Positions 7,394-16,612 of a stretch of DNA of 34,095 nt are shown piece after piece; within the stretch, counting starts at the first letter, position 1; each line of letters opens with the position of its first letter. Source of the DNA: Streptomyces sp. STR69 (GTDB taxonomy: Bacteria > Actinomycetota > Actinomycetes > Streptomycetales > Streptomycetaceae); contig NZ_JALJRY010000052.1 in assembly GCF_024519455.1 (NCBI RefSeq), positions 1-34,095 of the forward strand. The letters are read 5' to 3'. The notes below the pieces were generated by a model. It had not been told where the DNA came from. It saw nothing but the letters and a program-made list of their open reading frames with translations, and did not search any database. Made by a program: the position numbers and the translations under genes.

Positions 7394-8655
7394 CCACGAC
7401 ACACGGCAAGGCCCTCGCCGCCGGTCTGGCCCTGCTGCTGACGGCCGCCGCGGGCGCCGTCGGCGCCGGATCCGCCGCGGCGGCCGACGGCACGGTCCAA
7501 CTCCCCGTCCTGTCTGCCCGGTTGGACGCCGACGCGGCCTGTACGGCGGGTTCGGCCGTTCTCGCCACCGACGTGCCGTGGGAGCAGGTCTCGCTGCAAC
7601 TCACCCGGACCTGGCCTTTCGCCTCGGGCGCCGGGGTGACCGTCGGCGTGGTCGACACCGGGGTCTCGGCCTCCGCCCCCGCGCTCAAGGGCCGGGTCAC
7701 GGCGGTCGGCGACGCCGGGACCGACTGCGTGGGACACGGCACCTTCGTGGCCGGGCTGGTCGGCGCCGCCGTAGCGGACGGGGTGCGGTTCGCGGGTGTG
7801 GCACAGCAGGCGCGCATCCTCGCGGTGCGCGGCAGCGACGCGCGCGGGGCGGTCACCGCCGAGCGGGTCGCGGACGGCATCCGGGCCGCCGTGAACGGCG
7901 GGGCGAAGGTGGTGACGGTGTCGGCGGCGCTCGCGGCCAACACCCCCACGCTGCGGGCGGCGGTCGCACTGGCTGCGAAGAAGGACGTCCTGGTGATCGC
8001 CGCCGCCGTACCGGACACCCCGGCGACGGCGACCTCGGCGACCGACAGCCCGCCCGCCCGTGACTACTACCCGGCTGCCGACGACGGAGTGCTCTCCGTC
8101 CTCGACGTCGACGTGGACGGCAAGCGGCCGACCGGCGCGTACACCACCGACAGCGCCGCCATCGCCGCGCCCGGTGACGGGGTGGTCGGCATCGGCCCCG
8201 CGAAGAACGGCCACTACATCGGCTCCGGGGCGTCGCTGGCCGCCGGGTTCGTGGCCGGGGCGGCGGCGCTGGTGCGCTCCGTCCACCCGGAGTTGACGGC
8301 CGCCCGGACCGCGAGCCTGCTGCGCAGCTCCGCGTACCCGGCCGACGTACCCCGCCTCGACCCGTACGCGGCCGTCACCTCGGTCCTGACCGGCGCCACC
8401 ACACCCCAGCGGGGTGACTCCGCCTCCCCGGTCCACCTCCCGGCCGACAAGGCCGCCGGACCGCTCCGCCGCGCCCTGTGGCCCGCGTCGGCCGGCCTCG
8501 CCGTGATCATCGCGGTGGTGTGGCTGGGCCTGGTTCTGCCCCGGGGCAGGCGCCTGGGCTGGCGGCCGTCCCGGCCGGAGAGCACGGCGGAGAGTGCGGG
8601 GAGTCCGGTTCCGGTCGGCGTCGGCGTCGGCGCCCAGGGGACCACGGAGAGCTGA
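7390..8655 (+). CDS. mycP: Type VII secretion-associated serine protease, mycosin-like
   Basis: This 421-residue subtilase starts at the ATG at 7390, overlapping the upstream stop by four bases. It has an N-terminal signal peptide (hydrophobic GLALLLTAAAGAVGAG), a peptidase S8 domain and a C-terminal membrane anchor (ASAGLAVIIAVVWLGLVLP) followed by Arg/Lys, which is the mycosin layout. The catalytic triad is present: Asp89 in VVDTG, His116 in GHGTFVAG and Ser282 in GSGASLAAG. The usual oxyanion-hole asparagine of the AAAGN motif is not seen; the matching segment reads VIAAAVPDTP, with Val207-Pro208. Mycosins are essential parts of ESX machines and can cleave ESX substrates. Activity here may be altered. 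Confidence 0.9.
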   Translation: MTTTHGKALAAGLALLLTAAAGAVGAGSAAAADGTVQLPVLSARLDADAACTAGSAVLATDVPWEQVSLQLTRTWPFASGAGVTVGVVDTGVSASAPALKGRVTAVGDAGTDCVGHGTFVAGLVGAAVADGVRFAGVAQQARILAVRGSDARGAVTAERVADGIRAAVNGGAKVVTVSAALAANTPTLRAAVALAAKKDVLVIAAAVPDTPATATSATDSPPARDYYPAADDGVLSVLDVDVDGKRPTGAYTTDSAAIAAPGDGVVGIGPAKNGHYIGSGASLAAGFVAGAAALVRSVHPELTAARTASLLRSSAYPADVPRLDPYAAVTSVLTGATTPQRGDSASPVHLPADKAAGPLRRALWPASAGLAVIIAVVWLGLVLPRGRRLGWRPSRPESTAESAGSPVPVGVGVGAQGTTES

Positions 8656-8658
8656 CAA

Positions 8659-8694
8659 TTGAGGGGCGGGAGCCTGCCGGCCCCCGCCCCTCAA
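8659..8694. terminator. Bidirectional terminator between mycP and eccC
   Basis: TTGAGGGGCGGG (8659-8670) and CCCGCCCCTCAA (8683-8694) form a perfect 12-base-pair stem around a 12-base loop. It begins four bases after the mycP stop and ends about 20 bases before the eccC stop on the other strand, so it fits as a shared terminator for the two convergent genes. Confidence 0.85.
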
Positions 8695-8715
8695 CTGACT
8701 TGCCCCGTGCGCCCG

Positions 8716-11700
8716 TTACTCCTCCGCCCCCGCCGCCAGTGCCGTCTGGATCAGCGACGGCTTGCGGCGGACGATGTGGAGGGCCCGGCCCGGGGGAAGG
8801 ACCCGGGGTTTGACGTTGCCGAAGACGTAGCCCTCCGACGGTGAGCAGGACATCAGGATGCCCGGGGTGTTGACCTCGTCGAGGCGGCGCAGGAGCTGGT
8901 CGTTCAGGCCGCGGCCCGCGCCCGTCGCCGAGCGCGCGACCACCACGTGCAGACCCAACTCGTGGCCCAGGGCGAGGTGTTCGAAGAGCGGGGCGAAGGG
9001 ATGGTCCATGACCGTGCCGCCGCCGACCATGTCGTAGTCGTCGACGAGGACGAACAGGCGCGGGCCCGTCCACCAGTCGGCCTGCCGCATGCGGGCCGGA
9101 GTGATCTCCTGGCCCGGAACGCGGGTGCGCAGGGCCTTCGCCGAGCCGCCGACCAGTTGCTTGAGGGCCTCCAGGGCCACCGCGTGACCGAGGCGGTACT
9201 CCTCGGGGACCGCGTCGACCAGGCCGCGGCGGTAGTCCACGACCAGGATGCGCGCCTCGGCCGGGGTGTAGCGGGCGACCACGGAGTCCGCGACCAGCCG
9301 CAGCAGGTTGGTCTTGCCGCTCTCCGTGTCGCCGACGGCGACCAGGTGCGGGGTGCGGGAGAAGTCGTGCCAGACGGTGCCCAGGGTCTCCTCGTCCTGG
9401 CCGAGCGCCAGCTTGAGGCTCTGGCCGTCGCCGAGTTCCGGCTCGGCGAGTTCGGCCGCGGGCAGCCGGTGCGGGAGCATCCGGACCTGGGGGGCGCGCG
9501 GCCCGTGCCAGGAGCTCGCGATCCGGTCCACCAGGTCCGCGACACCCTCGCTGAGCGTCTCCGGGTCGGTGGAACCGTCGCCGCGGGGCAGCGCGGACAG
9601 GAAGTGGAGTTTCGTCTCGACGGTCAGACCCCGGCCGGGGATCTGCGGCACCGCGCTCGCCTTGCGGATGTCCACGACGGAGTCCATCGTGTCGCCGAGC
9701 CGCAGCTCCAGCCGGGTCGCGGACTGGTCGCGGACCGGGGCGGTGAGCTCCAGCCAGCGGGCGGTCGCGACGATCAGGTGGATGCCGTAGTTGAGACCGC
9801 TGGTGGCGATCTGGTTGAACGTGGGGATGTACTGGTCGAAGTTCTGCCGGACCGCCGACCAGCCGTCGATCACCAGGAAGATGTCGCCGTGCGGCTCGTC
9901 GGGGAACTCCCCGGCCGCCCGGCGGCGCCGGTAGGTCGACATCGAGTCGATGCCGTTGTCCAGGAAGAACTGCTCGCGCTGGGTGAGGACGGCGGTGACC
10001 TCGGCGACCGTACGGCTGATCCGCTCGGTGTCTAGGCGGGCCGCGACCCCGCCGACATGCGGCAGACCGGTCAGCTGGGAGAGCGTGCCGCCGCCGAAGT
10101 CCAGGCAGTAGAACTGGACTTCGCGCGGGGTGTGGGTGAGCGCGAGCGCCATGATGAGGCTGCGCAGCACCGTCGACTTGCCGCTCTGCGAACCACCCGC
10201 GACGGCGACATGGCCGCCCGCCCCGGCGAGGTCCACCACGAGCGGGTCACGGCGCTGGTCGAACGGCTTGTCCACCAGGCCGACCGGCACCCGCAGCTTC
10301 CCGGTGCCCGTCCAGCGGGACGCGGTCAGGCCCCGGTCCGGGTCCTCGGCGAGACCTCCGAGCAGGACGTCCAGCGGGGACGCGGTGTCCAGCGGCGGCA
10401 GCCACACCCGGTGCGCGGGCGGCCCGGAGTCGCGCAGCCGGTCCAGCGCCACCGCCAGCAGGCTCTCGGCGCTCTCCTCCGCCTCGGGCTCCGGTGCCGC
10501 GATCGCGGCCGGTGCCGGAGCGCGCGGCACGATGTACCCGGTCGACCAGGGCACCACCTGGGTGGCGACCCGGGCCTGCGCGACGGCACCGCCACGCCTG
10601 CGGTAGGGGCCGGAGACGTAGGCGGCGCGGAACCGGGTGAGGGCCTCGATGCCGCTTTTCAGATAGCCGCTGCCGGGCTGCGAAGGCAGTTCGTAGGCGT
10701 CGGGGACACCGAGGACACCCCGGGACTCCATCGCGGAGAAGGTGCGCAGACCGATCCGGTACGACAGGTGCGACTCCAACTGGTGCATACGGCCCTCGTC
10801 CAGGCGCTGCGAGGCCAGCAGCAGATGCACGCCGAGGGACCGGCCGAGGCGGCCGATCATCACGAACAGCTCCATGAACTCCCGGTGCGAGGCGAGGAGT
10901 TCGCTGAACTCGTCGACGACCACGAACAGGCTGGGCAGCGGGGCGAGATCGGCGCCGCCGGACCGCGCCTTCTCGTACTCCAGCGCCGAGGTGTAGTTGC
11001 CCGCCGACCTCAACAGCTCCTGGCGGCGGATGAGTTCGCCGTGCAGCGCGTCCTGCATGCGCTCCACCAGGGCGGCCTCGTCGGCCAGGTTGGTGATGAC
11101 GGCGGAGGTGTGCGGGAGTTCGTCGAGACCGAGGAAGGTCGCGCCGCCCTTGAAGTCCACCAGGACGAAGTTGAGGGTCTCGGAGGAGTTGGTGAGCGCG
11201 AGACCGAGGACGAGGGTGCGCAGCAGCTCGGACTTGCCGGACCCGGTCGCGCCGATCAGCATGCCGTGTGGGCCCATGCCGCCCTGCGCGGACTCCTTGA
11301 TGTCCAGCTCCACGGGCCGCCCGTCCGCGCCGACCGCGACCGGGACACGCAGCCGGCCGGAGCCGGTGTGCCGCCGCCACAGGGTGTCGGGGTCGAGCCG
11401 GTGCAGGTCGGCGATGCCGAGCAGGGTCGTCAACTCGGTGTCGTTGGAGAGCGGTTCGACCGCGTCGGAGGACAGACTCATCCGGTACGGCGAGATCAGC
11501 CGGGCCAGCGACTCGGCGGCCACCGGACCCACCCGGTCGGGTCGGCCCAGGACCGTGGTCTGCTCCTTGCGGCTGCGGTCGGTGCGCACCAGCGCGACGG
11601 CGTCCGGGGACACGTCCAGGCGCAGCGTGGTGCGGCCGGGCCGCCAGGTGAGCGAGTCGGAGAGGTCGAGGACGATCGCGTTGCGGTAGCCGGGCCCGTC

Positions 11701-12699
11701 GAAGCGGTGGCCGGACGGGATGGCCGCGCCGTCCACCACGACCACCACCAGCGGCTCGTCACGGCCGGGCACCGCGTCGGGGTCGAACGCGGGCCGCTCG
11801 GAGAACTCGCTGCCGAGCTGGTCCTCCAGGTCGGTGAAGGCCGAGGCCACCATGCGCAACGGGCCCGCGCCGTCCGTCTCTTGGGGGTGGTGATTGTGCG
11901 GCAGCCACTTCACCCACTCCCACTCCGCCCGCACCTCGTCGGCGGCGCAGACCGCGATCCACAGCTCCTCCGGCGGGTGGAACAGGGCCAGTTGGGCCAG
12001 CGCGGCCCGGAGCATCCCCCGGGACGCCTCGCGGTCACCGCGGACCAACACCCGTGACCAGGACCGCAGATACAGCGCGATGGGCTGGCCGGGCACGGTG
12101 CTGTAGGCGCGGATGAAGCGCCGCAGGGCGTGCGCGCACAGCGGTTCGAGGTCCTCAACCGGCTTGCTGGACACGGGAGTCAGCCGCATCGCGAGCTGCT
12201 GGTCGCCGACCGCTATCCGCACCTCGCCGAAGTCGTCGTCCTTGACCCGGCGCTCCCACAGTCGCGTGGTGCGGACCATGGTGCGCAGCACCCGGGGCTC
12301 GGGATGCCGCCAGGCCAGGGCGAGCTGCTGCTCGACCACGGCCCGCTGCACGGTACGCCGACTCTGCGCCAAGTAGCGCAGATAGTCCCGGCGTTCACCA
12401 CGCAGCCGCTGCTTGCGGTCGCCCGCCTTGCGCATCACCTGACCGACCATCATCGCGCCGGCGGCCATCACCATCATGCCGAGCGCGAGATACATGAAGA
12501 TGCCGTTGGACTGACCGCCCGACCGCATGAACATCATCATCATCGAGACCGACATCATCGCCATCGGCAGATACGTCCACACCGCGGAGGTGTCCGGGAC
12601 GATCTCCATGAGAGTCGGCGGCTCCTGCAGGACCAACTCGCCGGCGGGCATGTCGGGTCCGCGACGGCGGGCCGGACGACGGAACAGGACCACGCTCAA
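8716..12699 (-). CDS. eccC: Type VII secretion ATPase EccC
   Basis: EccC is the motor of the ESX/T7SS membrane complex and recognises Esx substrates in the cytosol. This 1327-residue protein has two N-terminal transmembrane segments, both strikingly Met-rich (MAMMSVSMMMMFM near 45 and MYLALGMMVMAAGAMMV near 70), followed by three FtsK/SpoIIIE-type ATPase domains. The Walker A motifs are GATGSGKSE (near 485), GGSQSGKST (near 835) and GDTESGKTN (near 1125). The Walker B motifs read VVVDEFSE, LVIDGWSA and VLVDDYDM, so only domain 1 has the Asp-Glu pair, in line with the known view that domain 1 is the main ATPase. It is a single-chain EccC, not split into Ca and Cb. The TTG start at 12699 has AGGAG nine bases upstream; GTG at 12693 is an alternative. 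Confidence 0.95.
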   Translation of the reverse strand: MSVVLFRRPARRRGPDMPAGELVLQEPPTLMEIVPDTSAVWTYLPMAMMSVSMMMMFMRSGGQSNGIFMYLALGMMVMAAGAMMVGQVMRKAGDRKQRLRGERRDYLRYLAQSRRTVQRAVVEQQLALAWRHPEPRVLRTMVRTTRLWERRVKDDDFGEVRIAVGDQQLAMRLTPVSSKPVEDLEPLCAHALRRFIRAYSTVPGQPIALYLRSWSRVLVRGDREASRGMLRAALAQLALFHPPEELWIAVCAADEVRAEWEWVKWLPHNHHPQETDGAGPLRMVASAFTDLEDQLGSEFSERPAFDPDAVPGRDEPLVVVVVDGAAIPSGHRFDGPGYRNAIVLDLSDSLTWRPGRTTLRLDVSPDAVALVRTDRSRKEQTTVLGRPDRVGPVAAESLARLISPYRMSLSSDAVEPLSNDTELTTLLGIADLHRLDPDTLWRRHTGSGRLRVPVAVGADGRPVELDIKESAQGGMGPHGMLIGATGSGKSELLRTLVLGLALTNSSETLNFVLVDFKGGATFLGLDELPHTSAVITNLADEAALVERMQDALHGELIRRQELLRSAGNYTSALEYEKARSGGADLAPLPSLFVVVDEFSELLASHREFMELFVMIGRLGRSLGVHLLLASQRLDEGRMHQLESHLSYRIGLRTFSAMESRGVLGVPDAYELPSQPGSGYLKSGIEALTRFRAAYVSGPYRRRGGAVAQARVATQVVPWSTGYIVPRAPAPAAIAAPEPEAEESAESLLAVALDRLRDSGPPAHRVWLPPLDTASPLDVLLGGLAEDPDRGLTASRWTGTGKLRVPVGLVDKPFDQRRDPLVVDLAGAGGHVAVAGGSQSGKSTVLRSLIMALALTHTPREVQFYCLDFGGGTLSQLTGLPHVGGVAARLDTERISRTVAEVTAVLTQREQFFLDNGIDSMSTYRRRRAAGEFPDEPHGDIFLVIDGWSAVRQNFDQYIPTFNQIATSGLNYGIHLIVATARWLELTAPVRDQSATRLELRLGDTMDSVVDIRKASAVPQIPGRGLTVETKLHFLSALPRGDGSTDPETLSEGVADLVDRIASSWHGPRAPQVRMLPHRLPAAELAEPELGDGQSLKLALGQDEETLGTVWHDFSRTPHLVAVGDTESGKTNLLRLVADSVVARYTPAEARILVVDYRRGLVDAVPEEYRLGHAVALEALKQLVGGSAKALRTRVPGQEITPARMRQADWWTGPRLFVLVDDYDMVGGGTVMDHPFAPLFEHLALGHELGLHVVVARSATGAGRGLNDQLLRRLDEVNTPGILMSCSPSEGYVFGNVKPRVLPPGRALHIVRRKPSLIQTALAAGAEE

Positions 12700-12791
12700 C
12701 GCTTGGGGCTCCTAACGGACTTCGCGCACCGCGGCGGTACGTGGGGGGCGTGCACCGGATCGGACCTCGGCACTTCCACGGTGGAGGAATC

Positions 12792-12824
12792 TGTCAACAC
12801 CGTTCGTGGGGGCTCCCGTTGACA
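12792..12824. promoter_or_regulatory. Symmetric TTGACA elements between divergent eccC and eccD
   Basis: TGTCAAC at 12792-12798 and GTTGACA at 12818-12824 form a perfect seven-base inverted repeat 19 bases apart. Each contains TTGACA, the ideal -35 hexamer, pointing outward: one toward eccC and one toward eccD. For the plus strand, TAGTGT at 12845-12850 is the best -10 candidate, though the 20-base spacer is long. The arrangement could be back-to-back promoters or an operator that controls both genes at once. Confidence 0.5.
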
Positions 12825-12969
12825 CGCGTCGTAGGGAGTGTCAGTAGTGTGCACCCCGTCAACTCTGTACGTCCATGTCACCCCCCGCATCACCAGCACC
12901 CTGTTCCCCCCACCTCGCACGCCGCGCCGCGTGCCCCCGTTTCGATGTCCAGGAGACGTGAGCCCCGGT

Positions 12970-14370
12970 ATGACCGACACTTCCGTGACCGGACTGTGCC
13001 ATCTGACCGTGCGTGCCCCGGCCCGCACCATCGACCTCGCCGTGCCGTCCGACGTGCCGGTCGCCGATCTGCTGCCCACGGTGCTGCGGTACGCGGGGGA
13101 GGAGGCCGAGGAGACCGGTCTCGAACACGACGGCTGGATACTCCAGCGCCTCGGCGGCCGGCCGCTCGACGAGGAGGCGACCCTCGCCTCCCTCGAACTG
13201 ACCGACGGCGAGGCGCTCCATCTCCGGCCGCGCACCGAGGCATTGCCCGAGGTACGGCTCGACGACCTGGTCGACGGCATCGCCGCGGTCACCCGGGACC
13301 GGCTGCACGGCTGGAGCCCGGAGGCGGCCCGCCGGCTGCTGCGCGGCCTGCTCGCGCTGGCGGTGCTGACCGGTCTGGTCCTGCTGGCCCTGCCGGGCGC
13401 CCCGGCGTCGCTGCGCGCGGCAACCGCCGTAGGAACGGGCCTGTTGCTGCTGGCCGGGGCCGCGTCGGCGAGCCGGGCGGTGGACGATCCGGCGACCGGT
13501 GCGGTCCTGGGGCTGCTGGCGTCCCCGGCGCTCGCGCTCGCGGGCTGGCTGGTGCCGGGCGGTGAGCTGAGCGGTCCGCAGGCCCACCAGGTGCTGGGGG
13601 CACGGCTGTTGGGGGCGGCGGCGGCCTGGGCGGGCGGCGCCGTCCTGGCCCTCGCGGCCTCCGCGGCCCGCACCCCGCTGTTCCTGGCCTCCGCGCTGGT
13701 CGCGCTCGCCACGGCGGGCGGCGGCGCCCTGATGACGGTGTTCGACGTACGACCGGCCGCCGCGGCCGGGGTGATCGCCGCGCTGACGGTGCTGCTCGGG
13801 GGCCTGGTGCCCTCGCTGTCGTTCAAGTTCGCCGGGATGCGGATGCCCCCGCTGCCGACCAACCCGGAGCAGTTGCAGGAGGGCATCGAGCCCTACCGGG
13901 GCAACGACGTGACGGTCCGCACCGAACTCGCCGGCGAGTGGATGACCGCGCTCTACGGCGCGACGGGCGTGCTCTCCTCGGCCTGCCTGGTGGCCCTGGC
14001 CCGCCGCCCGAGCCTCCCGGCGCTGCTCGTCGCCCTGGTCCTGTCGCTGCTGCTGCTCCTGCACGGCCGGGGCCTGGTCAACACGGCCCAGCGGCTGGTG
14101 CTCGTACTCCCGGGCGCGTGGGGCCTGTTGCTCCTCGCGTTCGGCTGGGGCCTGCGCCTGTCCGGCACCGAGCGGACCCTGCTGGTCGCCGGGCTCCTCG
14201 CGGTGGCGGCGGCCCTCACGGTCGCGGTGTGGACCGTACCGGGACGGCGCCTGGTCCCGTACTGGGGGCGCGCGGCGGAGATCCTGCACTCCCTGCTGGC
14301 GATCGCCCTGCTGCCGCTGACCCTGTGGCTGCTGGGTGTCTTCGGTACCCTTCGCGGCATTTTCGGCTGA
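12970..14370 (+). CDS. eccD: Type VII secretion integral membrane protein EccD
   Basis: EccD forms the transmembrane vestibule of the ESX secretion pore. This 466-residue protein begins with a ubiquitin-like domain (about 5-85, CHLTVRAPARTIDLAV through GEALHLRPR), followed by a linker and eleven hydrophobic segments between roughly residue 115 and the C-terminus, interrupted by one cytosolic loop containing RMPPLPTNPEQL. That is the standard EccD plan. I prefer the ATG at 12970, which gives the usual N-terminus; GTG at 12958 has AGGAG only two bases upstream. The frame stays open back to 12838, but that stretch overlaps the putative promoter and is not protein-like. eccB follows after 55 bases on the same strand. 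Confidence 0.92.
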   Translation: MTDTSVTGLCHLTVRAPARTIDLAVPSDVPVADLLPTVLRYAGEEAEETGLEHDGWILQRLGGRPLDEEATLASLELTDGEALHLRPRTEALPEVRLDDLVDGIAAVTRDRLHGWSPEAARRLLRGLLALAVLTGLVLLALPGAPASLRAATAVGTGLLLLAGAASASRAVDDPATGAVLGLLASPALALAGWLVPGGELSGPQAHQVLGARLLGAAAAWAGGAVLALAASAARTPLFLASALVALATAGGGALMTVFDVRPAAAAGVIAALTVLLGGLVPSLSFKFAGMRMPPLPTNPEQLQEGIEPYRGNDVTVRTELAGEWMTALYGATGVLSSACLVALARRPSLPALLVALVLSLLLLLHGRGLVNTAQRLVLVLPGAWGLLLLAFGWGLRLSGTERTLLVAGLLAVAAALTVAVWTVPGRRLVPYWGRAAEILHSLLAIALLPLTLWLLGVFGTLRGIFG

Positions 14371-14425
14371 CCCGCCCGCGAGGGCCGACCCGACCAGAAC
14401 CTGAACGACCGAGCAGGAGGAAAGC

Positions 14426-16006
14426 GTGCGGTCGAAGCGCGACCAGGTGCAAGCGCACACGTTCATGATGGGCCGCCTGACCTCGGGCATGCTGCTGGCC
14501 GACCCGGACGCACCGGAGAGTCCGCTGGGCCGTACCAGCCGGGGCGCCCTGGTCGGCCTGATCGTCGGCGTGCTGTTCTGCGGCGGGGCGCTGGTGTTCG
14601 GGCTGCTCAAGCCGGGCGGCAACGACGCCTGGCGCAGCGGCGACACCCTGATCGTCAACAAGGACACCGGCGCCCGCTACCTGTACGCCGACGGCCGGCT
14701 GCGCCCGGTGCGCAACTACGCCTCGGCCGTGCTGATCGGCGGCGCCGACCTGAAGACCACCTCGGTCGGCTCGGCGTCGCTCGCGGGCACCCCGGTCGGC
14801 CGGCCGGTCGGGATCACCGGCGCCCCCGACTCCGTACCGTCGTCAGGTGAGTTGGAGTCCTCGCCGTGGGAGGTCTGCTCCACGGGCTCCGGCCTGCAGA
14901 CGACCCTCGTGCCGGGCGCCCCGGTGGAGACGGCCCCGGTCGGCGCGAAGTCGGCGCTGGTGGTGAAGGGCCCGGACAAGCACACCTACCTGGTGTGGCA
15001 GGGCAGCCGGCTCGAACTGGACGAGGACTCGGGCGCGGCGGAGTCCCTCGGCTACGCGCCCGTGACCCCCCGTCCGGTCTCGGCGGCCTTCCTCGACGCC
15101 CTGGTGACCGGCCCCGACCTGGCCACCCCCAAGGTCGAGGGCCGCGGCACGGCAGGGCCCGAACTGGGCGGCCGGGCCACCCGGATCGGGCAGGTCTTCC
15201 GCGTGGTCGCGGGCTCCGGGAACCAGGAGTACCTCCTGCAGAAGGACGGCCTGTACCCGGTGACGGACACCCAGTCGGCGCTGCTCCTCGGCGATCCGGA
15301 CACCCGCAAGGAGGCCTACGACGGCGGGGCGCCGAACGTCGTCACGATCGACGTCTCCGACCTGCGCGCGCATCAGGCGCCGGGAACGGCGGGGACCGCC
15401 CCCTCGGTCGCGGGCCTGCCGGACAGTCCGCCCAGCGCGCTGGCGCTCGCGGCGGGGGAGTCGGTGTGCGCCCAGGTCGATCCGGCCGACGGGCAGGTGC
15501 GGGTGACCTCGGTCCGGGTCGCCGAGTCCGCGCTGGCCCCGGCGGCGCAGGCCGACCCGACGGCGCTGACCGCGGCCTGCGTGCCGGTGGACCAGGCGGT
15601 GGCCCGGCCCGGACACGGCACGCTGGCAAGGGCGTTGGGCGCGGCCGGTGAGACGGTCGGCGACACCACGTTCCTGATCGGCGACGACGGTGTGAAGTAC
15701 CGCATCCCGGACGCCAACGCGCTCGCCGCTCTCGGCTACGACGGAGCGACCCCGGTCAAGGTGCCGTCCACGCTGCTGGCGATGCTGCCCACCGGCCCGG
15801 AGCTGAGCGCACGGGCCGCCGCGTCGGACTCGGGCGGGGCGGCACAGGCGCCGGGCGCGGCGGCGCAGTGCGGGACCGGTGGGTCCGTCCCCGGTGGGAC
15901 CGGCTCGGGTCCGGCCGCCGTCGCCGGGCGAACCCCGGCGGGCGGCTCGGCCGGGACACCGCAGTCGGCCGTGAACCCCAACTTGCCCTCCGTGCCCGCG
16001 AACTGA
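14426..16006 (+). CDS. eccB: Type VII secretion protein EccB
   Basis: EccB is the mainly extracytoplasmic subunit of the ESX core complex. The 526-residue protein has a short cytosolic N-terminus with the family signature RSKRDQVQAHTFMMGRLTSG, one transmembrane segment (GLIVGVLFCGGALVFGLL, about 45-65) and a large outer domain built of repeats with DGRLRPVRNYASAVLI and DGLYPVTDTQSALLLG. Conserved cysteines (WEVCSTG, ESVCAQ, TAACVP) suggest disulfides outside the membrane. A Gly/Pro/Ser-rich tail ends the protein. The GTG start at 14426 has AGGAGGA directly upstream. It is the second gene of the eccD-eccB operon. Confidence 0.95.
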   Translation: MRSKRDQVQAHTFMMGRLTSGMLLADPDAPESPLGRTSRGALVGLIVGVLFCGGALVFGLLKPGGNDAWRSGDTLIVNKDTGARYLYADGRLRPVRNYASAVLIGGADLKTTSVGSASLAGTPVGRPVGITGAPDSVPSSGELESSPWEVCSTGSGLQTTLVPGAPVETAPVGAKSALVVKGPDKHTYLVWQGSRLELDEDSGAAESLGYAPVTPRPVSAAFLDALVTGPDLATPKVEGRGTAGPELGGRATRIGQVFRVVAGSGNQEYLLQKDGLYPVTDTQSALLLGDPDTRKEAYDGGAPNVVTIDVSDLRAHQAPGTAGTAPSVAGLPDSPPSALALAAGESVCAQVDPADGQVRVTSVRVAESALAPAAQADPTALTAACVPVDQAVARPGHGTLARALGAAGETVGDTTFLIGDDGVKYRIPDANALAALGYDGATPVKVPSTLLAMLPTGPELSARAAASDSGGAAQAPGAAAQCGTGGSVPGGTGSGPAAVAGRTPAGGSAGTPQSAVNPNLPSVPAN

Positions 16007-16112
16007 CGGATTCACGCCGATCGAGATCGTGTTCACGCCAATCTGGAACGAGTCCAGAACCGGAATGCGCGGAGCCTCGTGTTCCGGTCAAGTTGCCTAG
16101 CAGTAAAAGCAT

Positions 16113-16141
16113 TTGACGGGAAGCCGGATGCAACCTCAGAT
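16113..16141 (+). promoter_or_regulatory. Candidate promoter for the esx substrate operon
   Basis: TTGACG (16113-16118) and TCAGAT (16136-16141) are separated by 17 bases, a reasonable match to a housekeeping sigma-70-type promoter, and would leave a leader of about 80 bases before the ATG at 16228. The 221-base gap after eccB (16007-16227) shows no credible gene and is the natural place for a separate promoter driving abundant Esx expression. Confidence 0.4.
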
Positions 16142-16227
16142 CTTCCTCAGTTCGTTGCCGCCGCAACTTCCGCCAATCTAGGCTCAGTTGTACTCGTACT
16201 GTAGATCGACTTGCGAAAGGTGGGACG

Positions 16228-16566
16228 ATGGCTGGAGATGGCCAGCAGTCAAGCGAAGGCTCGACCCGGAACGGAATCCAGGCCCTGGAGAGCGCCTTCA
16301 GCGGCATCGTGAAGATCCGCCAGGACGTCGACAGCACCCGTTCCGCCCTGGGCAGCGGCTACCAGGGCAGCGACGGCGGCCAGTACGGCCAGCTCCTCGC
16401 GCAGTGGGACGGCCAGTGCAACGTCATCCTCAAGAACCTCGAGGACGTCATCGACCGGCTGAACCAGAGCCTCGTGGAACACAACAAGACCCAGGGCTCC
16501 TCGAACGACTCCATCAACCAGGCGTACAACGCGGCCCAGTCGGCCTTCGACCAGCTCGCCGGCTGA
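16228..16566 (+). CDS. WXG100-like T7SS substrate, Tyr variant
   Basis: This 112-residue all-helical protein has the size and helix-turn-helix plan of WXG100 (ESAT-6/CFP-10) proteins. At the turn, where the family has W-x-G, it reads GYQGSDGGQY, so the tryptophan is replaced by tyrosine. It lies 46 bases before a second WXG100 gene and probably forms a heterodimer with its product, as Esx pairs do. No YxxxD/E export motif is visible in its C-terminus (AYNAAQSAF), so it would depend on its partner for recognition by EccC. The ATG has AAAGG seven bases upstream. It contains one cysteine (DGQCNV). Confidence 0.85.
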   Translation: MAGDGQQSSEGSTRNGIQALESAFSGIVKIRQDVDSTRSALGSGYQGSDGGQYGQLLAQWDGQCNVILKNLEDVIDRLNQSLVEHNKTQGSSNDSINQAYNAAQSAFDQLAG

Positions 16567-16612
16567 CCTCCCGGTCACGTCCGGTCCCCCCATCGCGTAA
16601 GAGAGGCAAGCT

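Noticed and set aside
12838..12969. N-terminal extension of EccD from the GTG at 12838
   Set aside because: The stretch overlaps the putative promoter, is rich in Pro/Thr/Arg, and would precede the ubiquitin-like domain without a ribosome binding site.
12859..14667. 602-codon minus-strand frame opposite eccD and eccB
   Set aside because: Its product is Gln/Arg/Gly-rich with no domain, whereas the plus strand encodes EccD with eleven membrane segments.
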